Assembly (NCBI GenBank): GCA_964434735.1
Contig: CAYSWK010000020.1
Coordinates: 1 to 19,054, forward strand
Reading direction: 5' to 3'
Origin: CAYSWK01 sp964434735
GTDB taxonomy: Archaea > Micrarchaeota > Micrarchaeia > Anstonellales > Bilamarchaeaceae
DNA: 19,054 nt
Positions within the stretch are counted from its first letter, which is position 1. Each line of letters begins with the position of its first letter. Shown here one piece after another: positions 7,221-14,360 of this stretch. Position numbers and translations under genes: made by a program. The notes under the pieces were generated by a model. That model was not told where the DNA came from. It did no database searches and was given only the letters and a program-made list of their open reading frames with translations.

Positions 7221-8309
7221 ATGGACCACATCTTCTCAAGCATTGCAGAAGAAGTCCGCGGGGGGCAGGGGAGGGTTATCGCAACGCACAATGCAGTTGT
7301 TGACCTTGTTTACTCTCTTCCTTTTACGCGTGAGGATTATGCGAAGGGAATCGTTTCCGGCGAGCAGCGTTTTGAAGGAAGCTCCCAGAAACGTCTTGGC
7401 GGTTGTGGCATCAATTTTGCACTTGCCGCTGCTGCTGTCGGTCATCCACATGTCCATTTTGCCGGGTTTTTGGATCAACAGGTTGTTGAACAGCTCATGG
7501 CTCTTTCCTGCGCAGGCGAGGCCCGTATTAAACTTGAGTACATTATGCAAACCGTTCGTCAGAATGTCATTGTTGAGCTACAAGATGGCAATATGGTACT
7601 TAAGGACGCTGACCAGCAGGAGTCTGATCTTGCCCTTCTTTCGCAAAAATTGCGTGCACTTGAACCCAGTTCTTCGGATTGGGTCGCCTCCTGCTCATTT
7701 AGGTGCGATGTTACTCCGCTTGTGTTTGAGCAGGGCGAAAACCTTTTTCTTGATAGCGGTTATGGGAAAGCACGTCGGGCAAAAAATATGATTACTTCAC
7801 TCTTGAAATTCCTTAAACAACGTACAAAACCAATACGTGAGTTCATCATTGCTGCAAATGAAACTGAAATTCTCAATCTTTGTAGTGAATGTGGGATTTG
7901 TATTCATTCTGATCTTCCCAGTCTTGCACAGCAGTTGACAGATTATATCTCACAAGTTATCGGCCATAAAACAAAAGTTCTTTTGCACACAAGTAATTTT
8001 TCAACCTGTATTGGGCCTGGGGAAGAAAAATGTATCGTTCCTTCGCTTGACATTGTTCCGGTAAGGCGGACAAATGCAGGTGATACGTACGGTGGCGCAT
8101 TCATGGCCGCATATTCGGTTACGCATGATGCCCAAAAATCGTGTTTTTTTGCAACTGCCGCAGTAGCAAAACGTTTGGCACAGGATGAACTTCCAACTCC
8201 TGAGCGGACAAGGGAGTTTCTTAAAACTGCAAGATCAAGAACACTCGCTTTTTCTTCATGGGCCGAAAGACCACGAGAAGCACCAGGTTCTAGATGTGCA
8301 GCACGTTAA
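7221..8309 (+). CDS. PfkB/ribokinase-family carbohydrate kinase
   Basis: This 362-residue cytosolic protein has the two PfkB signatures. RLGGCGINFALAAAAVG (about 58-74) matches the first substrate-binding GG-x-G-x-N motif. RRTNAGDTYGGAFMAAY (about 282-298) matches the second, normally D-T-x-GAGD, with the catalytic Asp kept and Gly replaced by Asn in GAGD. The family phosphorylates sugars, nucleosides or sugar phosphates with ATP or ADP; the substrate cannot be read from the sequence. The C-terminal 25 residues after TLAF are basic and low in complexity. It has its own leaderless-type promoter divergent from the DUF6390-like gene. Its TAA overlaps the TAA of the convergent transporter gene. 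Confidence 0.8.
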   Translation: MDHIFSSIAEEVRGGQGRVIATHNAVVDLVYSLPFTREDYAKGIVSGEQRFEGSSQKRLGGCGINFALAAAAVGHPHVHFAGFLDQQVVEQLMALSCAGEARIKLEYIMQTVRQNVIVELQDGNMVLKDADQQESDLALLSQKLRALEPSSSDWVASCSFRCDVTPLVFEQGENLFLDSGYGKARRAKNMITSLLKFLKQRTKPIREFIIAANETEILNLCSECGICIHSDLPSLAQQLTDYISQVIGHKTKVLLHTSNFSTCIGPGEEKCIVPSLDIVPVRRTNAGDTYGGAFMAAYSVTHDAQKSCFFATAAVAKRLAQDELPTPERTREFLKTARSRTLAFSSWAERPREAPGSRCAAR

Positions 8310-9235
8310 TTTTCTTTTTCTTTTTGTATCGAATATAAATAGTCTCTTTTTTGGTTTTTGAACAACCCAAGTATGCCTTGTTTTTCCATCATTACAAGGT
8401 ACACTCCAAGTATTATTGCAAAAAGGCCTATTTGTTCGATGGAAGTTATTATTTTTCCTGCAAAGATAAACCCAAGAATCATGGTGATGGGCCCACCAAG
8501 TACGAGCACCGCGGTTGCCTTTGAAAGTGTTGTGTCTTTTAATGCACGATACCAGCTCATGACAAACCCGCATAAGAGAACGGAAGCAATGACTGCCCAT
8601 TCAAGTGCAAGAGGTTTTGGCGCAAACAATTGTTCCATTTTTCCTGTTGCCGCAATGAATCCGATAAGGATTATCGAACCGAATGCCATCCTTCCAAATG
8701 CAACAGTATCGGGGGAAATGGTTGCCAATGCTTTTTTTGAGTAACCATACTCAAATGCCCAGATGATTGTTGCAAGAAGCACAAGTGCCTCGCCAAGGCC
8801 GAATACGAATGTCCCTTTGAAAAGGAGGAAATTTCCGATGAGAAGAAGTGCCGCACCAATCAAGTACTTTACATCAAGTTTTTCTTTAAGCCAGGTTATT
8901 CCAAGTACGGCGGCTGCCGCAAAGAGAAATCGGTAGATGAATGATCCGCTTGCTGCAGTGCCTATAGAAAGGCCGTAGAAGAAAAGAAGAAAAGGTATGC
9001 TTCCACCAACAATTCCGATTATGGCAAGTTTTTTCCATTCTCCAACTGTGAGTTTTTTTAGTTCGTTAAGACGGCCAAAAAGAAATAAACTTGAAAGAAG
9101 AAATACTCCAACAAGTGTATTTTTGATCGTAGTATATACGAAAGCATCACCATATGAGACACCGATTGAGTTAAGATATACTGAAATTCCGCTGATTACA
9201 GCTGTTATAAGTGCAAAACGTACGCCTTTATCCAT
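8306..9235 (-). CDS. EamA/DMT-superfamily transporter
   Basis: This 309-residue protein has about ten hydrophobic helices arranged as two EamA-type halves (about 5-140 and 150-290) with the usual features: an N-terminal half ending in a helix with KEKLD, and a second half with RALKDTTLSKATAVLVLGGPI. The family exports or imports small metabolites in the membrane; the substrate is not predictable here. The ATG at 9235 is chosen over a TTG three bases upstream because AGGTG at 9241-9245 sits five bases before it. It is divergent from the hydrogenase operon with 42 bases between starts, and convergent with the PfkB-family gene with overlapping stops. Confidence 0.85.
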   Translation of the reverse strand: MDKGVRFALITAVISGISVYLNSIGVSYGDAFVYTTIKNTLVGVFLLSSLFLFGRLNELKKLTVGEWKKLAIIGIVGGSIPFLLFFYGLSIGTAASGSFIYRFLFAAAAVLGITWLKEKLDVKYLIGAALLLIGNFLLFKGTFVFGLGEALVLLATIIWAFEYGYSKKALATISPDTVAFGRMAFGSIILIGFIAATGKMEQLFAPKPLALEWAVIASVLLCGFVMSWYRALKDTTLSKATAVLVLGGPITMILGFIFAGKIITSIEQIGLFAIILGVYLVMMEKQGILGLFKNQKRDYLYSIQKEKEN

Positions 9236-9246
9236 CAAGACACCTG

Positions 9247-9277
9247 CTTCTATAATTCCCTTAAAGATTATAATTAT
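9247..9277. promoter_or_regulatory. Divergent promoter region, hydrogenase operon and EamA transporter
   Basis: The gap holds three AT-rich TATA candidates. TCTATAAT near 9249-9256 is about 26 bases from the ATG at 9278, and the TATAATTA near 9269-9276 is about 24 bases from the ATG at 9296. On the minus strand, TTTAAG at 9260-9267 is about 28 bases from the transporter start. Which one is used decides the small-subunit start. Confidence 0.45.
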
Positions 9278-9775
9278 ATGGTGCGAATGAGCAGTATGTC
9301 CAAGAAGCTTTCTATTGGTTGGTTTACCTTTACATGTTGTGAGGACTCAAGTATCGTGTTTGTTGAGCTTTTGAATGATCATTATTTTGAGTGGAAGGAA
9401 AAGATCGATTTTAGGCATTGCAAAATGCTTAAAAATAAAAATCAAATGGGGCCCTTTGACGTTGCGTTCATTGAAGGTGCCATTTCAAATGATAAGGAAG
9501 CATTCAAGGCACGTGAAATCCGGGATGTTTCAAAAAAAGTCATCGCAATCGGCGCTTGCGCATGTACAGGGAGTCCGTCAAACCAAAGAAATTATTTCTC
9601 ACCGGAAATGAAATTGAGGATAGAACCGTTTTTGCAGAAGTTCAAACTATATAAGGAAGTCAAGAAGCTTGAGGATGTAATAAAAGTTGACGGCAAGGTG
9701 GAAGGTTGCCCTATGGATGAGAAAAAGTTCCTTGAATCTCTCAATGGCCTTTTAGTTGAGTTTGGGGTGAAATAG
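9278..9775 (+). CDS. NiFe-hydrogenase small subunit with tandem-Cys proximal cluster motif
   Basis: This protein of up to 165 residues carries the single [4Fe-4S] cluster that takes electrons to or from the NiFe site. Ligand candidates are Cys20 and Cys21 (FTCCEDSSIVF), Cys94 (IGACACTG, followed by the conserved SPSNQRN) and Cys144 (EGCPM). The usual hydrogenase first motif is CxxC; here the first pair is adjacent, as in NuoB/PSST of complex I. The length matches the one-cluster small subunits of energy-converting hydrogenases; there is no room for medial or distal clusters and no twin-arginine signal, so it is cytosolic. Start codons at 9278, 9287 and 9296 are all possible; 9278 and 9296 each fit a TATA box. 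The large-subunit ATG follows its stop directly. Confidence 0.88.
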   Translation: MVRMSSMSKKLSIGWFTFTCCEDSSIVFVELLNDHYFEWKEKIDFRHCKMLKNKNQMGPFDVAFIEGAISNDKEAFKAREIRDVSKKVIAIGACACTGSPSNQRNYFSPEMKLRIEPFLQKFKLYKEVKKLEDVIKVDGKVEGCPMDEKKFLESLNGLLVEFGVK

Positions 9776-11083
9776 ATGCATACGGAAAATTTTGAAATCA
9801 CACTTGAGAACATTAGCAAAATTGAAGGCCATGCGGATCTTGATATTAAAGTGACTGATGGAAAAGTCGAGGAAGTCAAGCTTCGTATTACCGAGAATAA
9901 GCGGTTTTTTACCGATGCCGTGCAAGGCAGGCCTGCAAAAGCTGTGCACCAGATGGTTTCGCGTATCTGTGGAACATGTAGTATAGCGCATTTAACCGCA
10001 TGCATTGATGCAGTTGAGGACATTTATGGTTGCACGCCAAGTGAGCAAACCCTTCTTTTGCGTAACCTTCTTTTGTACGGGCTTAACATTCGTGACCATG
10101 CCATGCATTTGTATCTATTCTGCCTTCCCGATCTGTACGGCAAGGATTCGATACTTGATTTTCCTGATGACGATTCGCCTGAACATCAGCTTGTGCATGA
10201 TGCATTTGACGTTAAAAGCATCGGAAATAAGTTGAGCGTTGTCGTCGGGGGGCGGGCAGTCCATTCCCCGCTTCCGATTGTCGGAGGCTGGCTTAAAATT
10301 CCTTCAAAGTCAGAATTGGTTGCGTTGCTTCCTGAATTAAAAAAGTCGCGCAAGAAAGCGCTTAAATTCGTAAAAATTTTCTACGATTGTAAATTCTCAC
10401 TTGAAAATAGGGACAATGAGTATATCGCGTTGAAGAATAATGATTTCAGCTTCCTTGGGCACCAGTTGTGCTCAACTGAGCATTACTGCATTCCGCAAGA
10501 ACAATTTCTTAACCATCTTCAAAAAAGCGTTGTTCCCTATTCGCAGGCTTCCGGGTTCCATTTTGGGGGAAAACCCTACATGGTCGGTGCACTTTCGCGG
10601 ATGAACCTTAATGGGCATTCGATGCATGTAAAAACCAAGAAGAACGTTTCAAAATATTTGAAGGTTTTCCCTTCAAACAACGTGTTCCATAATAATTTGG
10701 CGCAGGCAATAGAAATTGTCAACTGCATTGACCGTTCGATTGAATTGATTGAGCAGTATGAGGAAAAGAAGGAAGCGTTGCCCACGCTCACCAAACCGGT
10801 AAAAAAAGAGGGAATTGGCGTTATTGAGGCGCCTCGTGGTACTTTATATTATCATTTGAAGGTTGACGACGCAGGCAAAATCACGTATGCTAACTTGGTT
10901 ATTCCAACCGCCCAAAACCAGGTGATGATTGAGAAAAACGCAGGGCAATTAGTTCAGGAATGCCTTGACAAAAAAATGTCACAAGATGAAATTAAATACG
11001 AGCTTGAGAAGCTTATTCGTGCCTATGACCCGTGCATGAGCTGCGCAACGCATTTTTTGAAGGTCAAATGGAACGTAAGGTAA
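9776..11083 (+). CDS. NiFe-hydrogenase large (catalytic) subunit
   Basis: This 435-residue protein holds the NiFe active site. The L1 motif is RICGTCSIAH (Cys65, Cys68) and the L2 motif is DPCMSCATH (Cys420, Cys423, His426), so all four metal-binding cysteines are present, unlike complex I NuoD. Other family marks are KIEGH (15-19), GGRAVHSPLPIVGG and EAPRGTLYYH. The C-terminus continues nine residues past His426 (FLKVKWNVR), which is the expected site of cleavage by a maturation protease; such a gene lies at 12525-12899. It is about as long as group 3 and 4 subunits. I place it among group 3/4-like enzymes without a firm subgroup. A GGGGTGA upstream serves as ribosome binding site. Confidence 0.93.
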   Translation: MHTENFEITLENISKIEGHADLDIKVTDGKVEEVKLRITENKRFFTDAVQGRPAKAVHQMVSRICGTCSIAHLTACIDAVEDIYGCTPSEQTLLLRNLLLYGLNIRDHAMHLYLFCLPDLYGKDSILDFPDDDSPEHQLVHDAFDVKSIGNKLSVVVGGRAVHSPLPIVGGWLKIPSKSELVALLPELKKSRKKALKFVKIFYDCKFSLENRDNEYIALKNNDFSFLGHQLCSTEHYCIPQEQFLNHLQKSVVPYSQASGFHFGGKPYMVGALSRMNLNGHSMHVKTKKNVSKYLKVFPSNNVFHNNLAQAIEIVNCIDRSIELIEQYEEKKEALPTLTKPVKKEGIGVIEAPRGTLYYHLKVDDAGKITYANLVIPTAQNQVMIEKNAGQLVQECLDKKMSQDEIKYELEKLIRAYDPCMSCATHFLKVKWNVR

Positions 11084-11128
11084 TTCTTGTGGTTTTGAGT
11101 CGCGAGTTTTGGGTCCTGGAGGGCGTAC

Positions 11129-11740
11129 ATGTTTGAATTTGCACTGTTGGCATTTGGCCTAGGATTAAAGCATAGCTTTGATACGGATCATTTAGTTGCA
11201 GTATCAAATGTGTTTGCAAAGGTGCGCTCAATTAAGCAGGCGTTTTCTATTTCCTTGCGCTGGGCGTTTGGGCATATGCTTACTGCCTCAGTTATTACTG
11301 TTCTTTTGTTTGTATTTCGAGATTCTTTTCTTCCTATTATCCTTGGATATTTCGAATTCTTCGTTGCATTGTTGCTCGTTGCACTTGGTGCGCTCAGCGT
11401 TCACCATGCTTTTTTTGCAAAAGAGTCCGTATTTGATTATGATCATCCGCACGAGCATAACAAAAGAGCGTTTGGCATTGGAATTATTCATGGTCTTGCA
11501 AGCAACGATGAGCTTTTAGTGCTTCTTACGGTTTCACTTGGTCTTTCCTCGATTAGTGATGCATTGTTTGGTTTAGGGATATTTACTATGGGCGTAGTTG
11601 CAGGAATGTGTCTTTTTGCTTTTTTATGTTCTATTCCGTTTATTGCGGTGCATTCGCGAAGGTTTCATCAAGCGTTGCATGGAGTTATTGGAATCATAAG
11701 TATGGGGTATGGATTTTACACATTATCTCTCATTTTATAA
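11129..11740 (+). CDS. NiCoT/NicO-like nickel (cobalt) permease
   Basis: This 203-residue membrane protein has about six helices. Near the N-terminus it carries GLKHSFDTDHLVAVSN (about 12-27), which matches the NiCoT/NicO signature H-x-F-D-x-D-H. A His-rich loop (DYDHPHEH, about 108-115) and IIHGLASNDEL follow, the second conserved region of this family. It would move Ni2+ (or Co2+) across the membrane, most likely inward to supply the hydrogenase just upstream (inference from context). A GGAGG lies seven bases before the ATG, and the gap from the large subunit is 45 bases, so it is probably in the same transcript. Confidence 0.85.
   Translation: MFEFALLAFGLGLKHSFDTDHLVAVSNVFAKVRSIKQAFSISLRWAFGHMLTASVITVLLFVFRDSFLPIILGYFEFFVALLLVALGALSVHHAFFAKESVFDYDHPHEHNKRAFGIGIIHGLASNDELLVLLTVSLGLSSISDALFGLGIFTMGVVAGMCLFAFLCSIPFIAVHSRRFHQALHGVIGIISMGYGFYTLSLIL
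11734..11740 (+). promoter_or_regulatory. TATA-like box overlapping the permease stop codon
   Basis: TTTATAA overlaps the permease stop codon and lies about 35 bases before the ATG at 11772, giving a start site near 11763-11766 and a very short leader for the ankyrin-like gene. Confidence 0.35.
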
Positions 11741-11771
11741 AATCATCTAATAATTAAAAAATCGTGAGCAT

Positions 11772-12284
11772 ATGCAAACTACCATTACCAAACCCGATGC
11801 AGCCGCGCAACCAGGGCCAAATCGTTCCTTTCCAAGATGGATGAATCTTCCTCCTGAGAAATTCGATGCAAAGCGTGCGTTAAGGGGTGCAGTTCGAATG
11901 GGCGATGAGGAGCTTGTACGGATTATTATTGAACGCCATCTTCCTTTAGAAGATCTGGTACCTCACCTTAAGCAGGCAGGGCTTAATCGAAGTTTGCTTG
12001 ACGCAGTGGATAAAAATGATCCGCATGCAGTACGAATGGCGCTTGGGGAGGGGGCAGACCCTCGTACTGCGGATTGGGCCCACAATACAAGGTTTGGAAA
12101 CGGAGGATGGTTTAGTGCATTGCGATCTGCATTGTCCGATGCATACTCTGGAGGTGATAGGACTAAAGAAGTTCGTGCCAGAGGGCGTGAAATAGTTGAA
12201 CTTTTGATGGAAAGAGGCGCGCGGGGCGCAACGTTTGAAGAATTAAAATTATATAGAGATTATCATTACGGACGGGATTGTTAA
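11772..12284 (+). CDS. Ankyrin-repeat-like hypothetical protein
   Basis: This 170-residue soluble protein has no recognisable enzyme motif. The region SLLDAVDKNDPHAVRMALGEGADPR (about 74-98) has the helix-turn-helix-loop pattern of an ankyrin repeat, and REIVELLMERGARGATFEELK (about 138-158) looks like a second, separated by a Gly-rich insert. An earlier possible repeat, RGAVRMGDEELVRIIIERHLP, spans about 38-58. Ankyrin repeats bind proteins. The N-terminus is Pro/Thr-rich and probably disordered. It lies between the nickel permease and the maturation protease but has its own promoter-like box, so a hydrogenase role is not implied. Confidence 0.6.
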   Translation: MQTTITKPDAAAQPGPNRSFPRWMNLPPEKFDAKRALRGAVRMGDEELVRIIIERHLPLEDLVPHLKQAGLNRSLLDAVDKNDPHAVRMALGEGADPRTADWAHNTRFGNGGWFSALRSALSDAYSGGDRTKEVRARGREIVELLMERGARGATFEELKLYRDYHYGRDC

Positions 12285-12300
12285 GTTGCAGGTGCAAATG

Positions 12301-12308
12301 TTTAAATA
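12301..12308 (+). promoter_or_regulatory. TATA-like box for the 65-residue protein gene
   Basis: TTTAAATA is centred about 26 bases before the ATG at 12331. This is the main support that the short downstream frame is a real, leaderless gene. Confidence 0.5.
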
Positions 12309-12330
12309 ATGTTATTATCTATATTAAAGT

Positions 12331-12528
12331 ATGGTTAATATTCTTAAATCGACAGGTCAGCGAAATTGTGAAATGGCATTGAGAAATGTTATTGCACAAA
12401 AAGGTAGGGATTTTGCAGTGGTAGCTGCACATTTAATACTTGCACAAGACGATGCTCGAAATCCACCTACTGCTTTTCATGACTCAAACAAGGATTTACG
12501 TCAGGCAATTAAATGCGTATTTGGTTAG
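12331..12528 (+). CDS. Small hypothetical protein (65 residues)
   Basis: I do not recognise this protein. It is 65 residues, predicted helical, with a hydrophobic-plus-basic first half (RNCEMALRNVIAQKGRDFAVVAAHLILAQ) and an acidic/Asn-rich centre. It could be a small regulator or a remnant of a repeat protein. Support for expression is the TATA-like box centred 26 bases upstream and a clean frame ending in TAG. That TAG overlaps the TAA of the convergent maturation protease by two bases. Confidence 0.5.
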   Translation: MVNILKSTGQRNCEMALRNVIAQKGRDFAVVAAHLILAQDDARNPPTAFHDSNKDLRQAIKCVFG

Positions 12529-12899
12529 TTTTTATTTAAAATTACTTTTATTTCATTAAGCGCCTTCTTCTTTTCATAATTAATCGGAATCGCAATAATC
12601 CTTACTGCATCAATCTTCTTCATTTTCTTCAATAGCTTGAGAGTTAGTGCCAAATCAAAATCATGCATTGAGTATTGTGGTGCAGCCTCAAGAATAGAAA
12701 GGTCTTCAAGCACCGTTACTTTTTCGATTCCCTGTGCAACATCTAAAATAGTCAAGTTTCGTCCTTCTTCCTCGATGTTTTCTGCCGCGTCAAGTTCCTT
12801 GAATTCTATGTGAGGAAAGAGTTTCTTAAGTTCAGGCACGAGCTCAATAGCGCCAGAGTCCTCTTGTACAAGAGGGTTGCCGAATACGAGTATTCTCAT
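12525..12899 (-). CDS. Hydrogenase maturation protease (HycI/HyaD-like, M52)
   Basis: This 124-residue protein shows the M52 pattern. FGNPLVQEDSGAIEL (6-20) matches GNP-L-x-x-DD-G; ILDVAQGIEKVTVL (51-64) and SMHDFDLALTLKLLKK (77-92) match the two other conserved blocks. Asp14 (or Glu13), Asp53 and His79 are the likely nickel-sensing ligands. The enzyme cuts the large subunit C-terminal tail after the last metal-binding Cys/His motif once nickel is in place; here the target would be the nine residues after His426. At 124 residues it is shorter than the usual ~150. Its ATG lies one base after the stop of the CDF exporter gene, so both are cotranscribed. Confidence 0.82.
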   Translation of the reverse strand: MRILVFGNPLVQEDSGAIELVPELKKLFPHIEFKELDAAENIEEEGRNLTILDVAQGIEKVTVLEDLSILEAAPQYSMHDFDLALTLKLLKKMKKIDAVRIIAIPINYEKKKALNEIKVILNKN

Positions 12900-12900
12900 T

Positions 12901-13752
12901 TTAATCCGGTTCCATATGGATGCTTGCTTCTTTTACAAAAGGCACTGCCTTGATGATGTTTGCTTCTATTTCATGAGCTATTTTATGGGATAAGACGATA
13001 TCCGTCTTATGCGGGAAATGGATGTGCACATCGACAAATATCCTGCTTCCGGCAATGCGTGCGCGAAGCTTGTGGAAACGAGTAATCCGTTTTTCCCTTT
13101 TTAAAACATCTTCTATCTTAAGCATCGTTTCCTTATTCGGGCTGAAGTCCATGAACACGACAAACGCTTTCATTCCCAATTCATAGGAAATGTATATCAT
13201 TACTACTCCTACTGCAATCGCTGCCAACGGGTCGCCAAGCGGGAAACCAAGTTTTACCAATACTAATCCCGCCAAAACCGCAATTGAGCCAAATACGTCT
13301 GTTGTAAAATGGGCGGAATCGGCTTCGAGCGCCGAACTGCCTTCCTTTACTGCGATTGAATGGAGATATTTTGATGTCAAATACGTTACGGGTATTGAGA
13401 TAAGCATAAGGATGATACCAAGATCAGTTGATTCGACAATTCCTGGCGTTTCCAATTTCTGGTATCCTTCAAAGAGTACAATCCCTGCCGTTCCTGCAAT
13501 AAGGAGCGTTTGAAGAAGCGATGAGAGGTTTTCAAACTTGTCATGGCCAAAATGATGAGTTTCATCTTCAGGCTCTTCAGCCTTTTTTATTCCGATGTAT
13601 GCAAGGCCTGAGGCAACCAAATCAAAAAGCGAATGGGCAGCTTCTGCATAAAGGCCAAGGCTTCCCGTGATGAATGCGACTATTATTTTGCTTGCAAGAA
13701 GAATAATGTTGATTATGATTGAAACAAGTGCTGCACCGAGTTTTTGGCCCAT
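12901..13752 (-). CDS. CDF-family divalent metal cation exporter
   Basis: This 283-residue protein has six predicted helices (to about 205) and a cytosolic C-terminal domain (210-283) ending in FVDVHIHFPHKTDIVLSHKIAHEIE and ASIHMEPD, typical of cation diffusion facilitators. The transport site has His and Asp in helix 2 (AEAAHSLFDL, about 36-45) and in helix 5 (ADSAHFTTDV). This HD-HD set is the one seen in Zn2+-preferring members, though Ni2+, Co2+ or Fe2+ cannot be excluded. It uses the proton gradient to expel metal. It is upstream of, and cotranscribed with, the hydrogenase protease, which hints at a nickel link (inference). No ribosome site precedes the ATG; a TATA box 25 bases upstream implies a leaderless mRNA. 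Confidence 0.88.
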   Translation of the reverse strand: MGQKLGAALVSIIINIILLASKIIVAFITGSLGLYAEAAHSLFDLVASGLAYIGIKKAEEPEDETHHFGHDKFENLSSLLQTLLIAGTAGIVLFEGYQKLETPGIVESTDLGIILMLISIPVTYLTSKYLHSIAVKEGSSALEADSAHFTTDVFGSIAVLAGLVLVKLGFPLGDPLAAIAVGVVMIYISYELGMKAFVVFMDFSPNKETMLKIEDVLKREKRITRFHKLRARIAGSRIFVDVHIHFPHKTDIVLSHKIAHEIEANIIKAVPFVKEASIHMEPD

Positions 13753-13773
13753 AAGGGGGTTATACTATAATCA

Positions 13774-13780
13774 TTTATAC
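13774..13780. promoter_or_regulatory. Shared TATA element for divergent leaderless genes
   Basis: TTTATAC on the plus strand reads GTATAAA on the minus. It is centred 25 bases from the CDF ATG (13752) and 26 bases from the ATG at 13803. One element seems to serve both directions. Confidence 0.5.
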
Positions 13781-13802
13781 GTTTTATGGGCCTAGTATGG
13801 GT

Positions 13803-14279
13803 ATGGATTTTTTCAATTCCCGGTTTTCATTCCTTTATCATTCCCTTGCAGCAAACAGCTTACTTTTTGGCATTTTGCTTGTTTTATGCTCGTTACTTCT
13901 TGCGTTAAGCTCTGATATTTTGATTTATCCTACCTTTTCAATCAATTCCTTTCTTGATCCTGTACGCACGTTGCTTATGGGGGTTGTTTCGGTTCTTTTA
14001 GCGGCAAACTTAACCTTAGTTATCACCAAGTTGCACAAGCCGACATTGAAGGCGGCGGCAGGCGGCATTTTTTCGTTTGGAGTAAGCAGTTGTGTTGTGT
14101 GCCAGCCCCTTTGGTTTTTCTGGCTTGGGCTTGGCAGTTCAACGTTGTTTCTTTTGGATATTGCAACTCCGCTTGCCGCATTGAGCGCATTGTTTCTTGG
14201 CATTTCCCTTCTTCAAGGTTCAACAAATACGTGTGAGCTAAGAAAAACGATGAAGGGGCAAGCGCAAACGAAGAATTGA
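13803..14279 (+). CDS. Small membrane protein with a CxxC motif, unknown function
   Basis: I cannot name this 158-residue protein. It has four hydrophobic segments (about 15-40, 54-74, 85-115, 118-140). The motif SSCVVCQPLWFFWLGLGSS at the start of the third segment recalls a group of archaeal membrane proteins with C-x-x-C-x-P before a Gly-rich helix, where the Cys pair could bind metal or form a disulfide. The tail is short and basic. An ATG at 13797 would add two residues; 13803 is preferred because it fits the TATA spacing. It is divergent from the CDF exporter. Confidence 0.65.
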   Translation: MDFFNSRFSFLYHSLAANSLLFGILLVLCSLLLALSSDILIYPTFSINSFLDPVRTLLMGVVSVLLAANLTLVITKLHKPTLKAAAGGIFSFGVSSCVVCQPLWFFWLGLGSSTLFLLDIATPLAALSALFLGISLLQGSTNTCELRKTMKGQAQTKN

Positions 14280-14280
14280 A

Positions 14281-14323
14281 CCGGTTTTGGAAAATGAAGA
14301 GTTCGAAACGAACCCGAAACTGG
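14281..14323. repeat. Nested imperfect inverted repeat
   Basis: CCGGTTTTGG (14281-14290) can pair with CCGAAACTGG (14314-14323) over ten positions, allowing two G-U pairs. Inside it GTTCG-AAA-CGAAC (14301-14313) is a perfect five-base hairpin. It starts two bases after the stop codon of the membrane protein gene, so it could act at the mRNA 3' end. The motif CGAAAC also recurs at 14304, 14315 and 14336. Confidence 0.4.
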
Positions 14324-14352
14324 CTACTGGAAACTCGAAACGATCAGTTGAT

Positions 14353-14357
14353 AAAAA
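14353..14357 (-). terminator. Oligo-T terminator after tRNA-Gly
   Basis: The minus strand reads ATCTTTTTAT directly after the tRNA 3' end; a T5 run is a typical archaeal tRNA stop signal. Confidence 0.55.
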
Positions 14358-14360
14358 GAT

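Noticed and set aside
7177..7791. 204-codon plus-strand frame overlapping the PfkB gene
   Set aside because: The other frame carries both PfkB motifs; this one has no recognisable domain.
9776..11083. Large subunit as complex I NuoD-like
   Set aside because: Both CxxC pairs for the NiFe site and the C-terminal tail are intact, so it is a hydrogenase.
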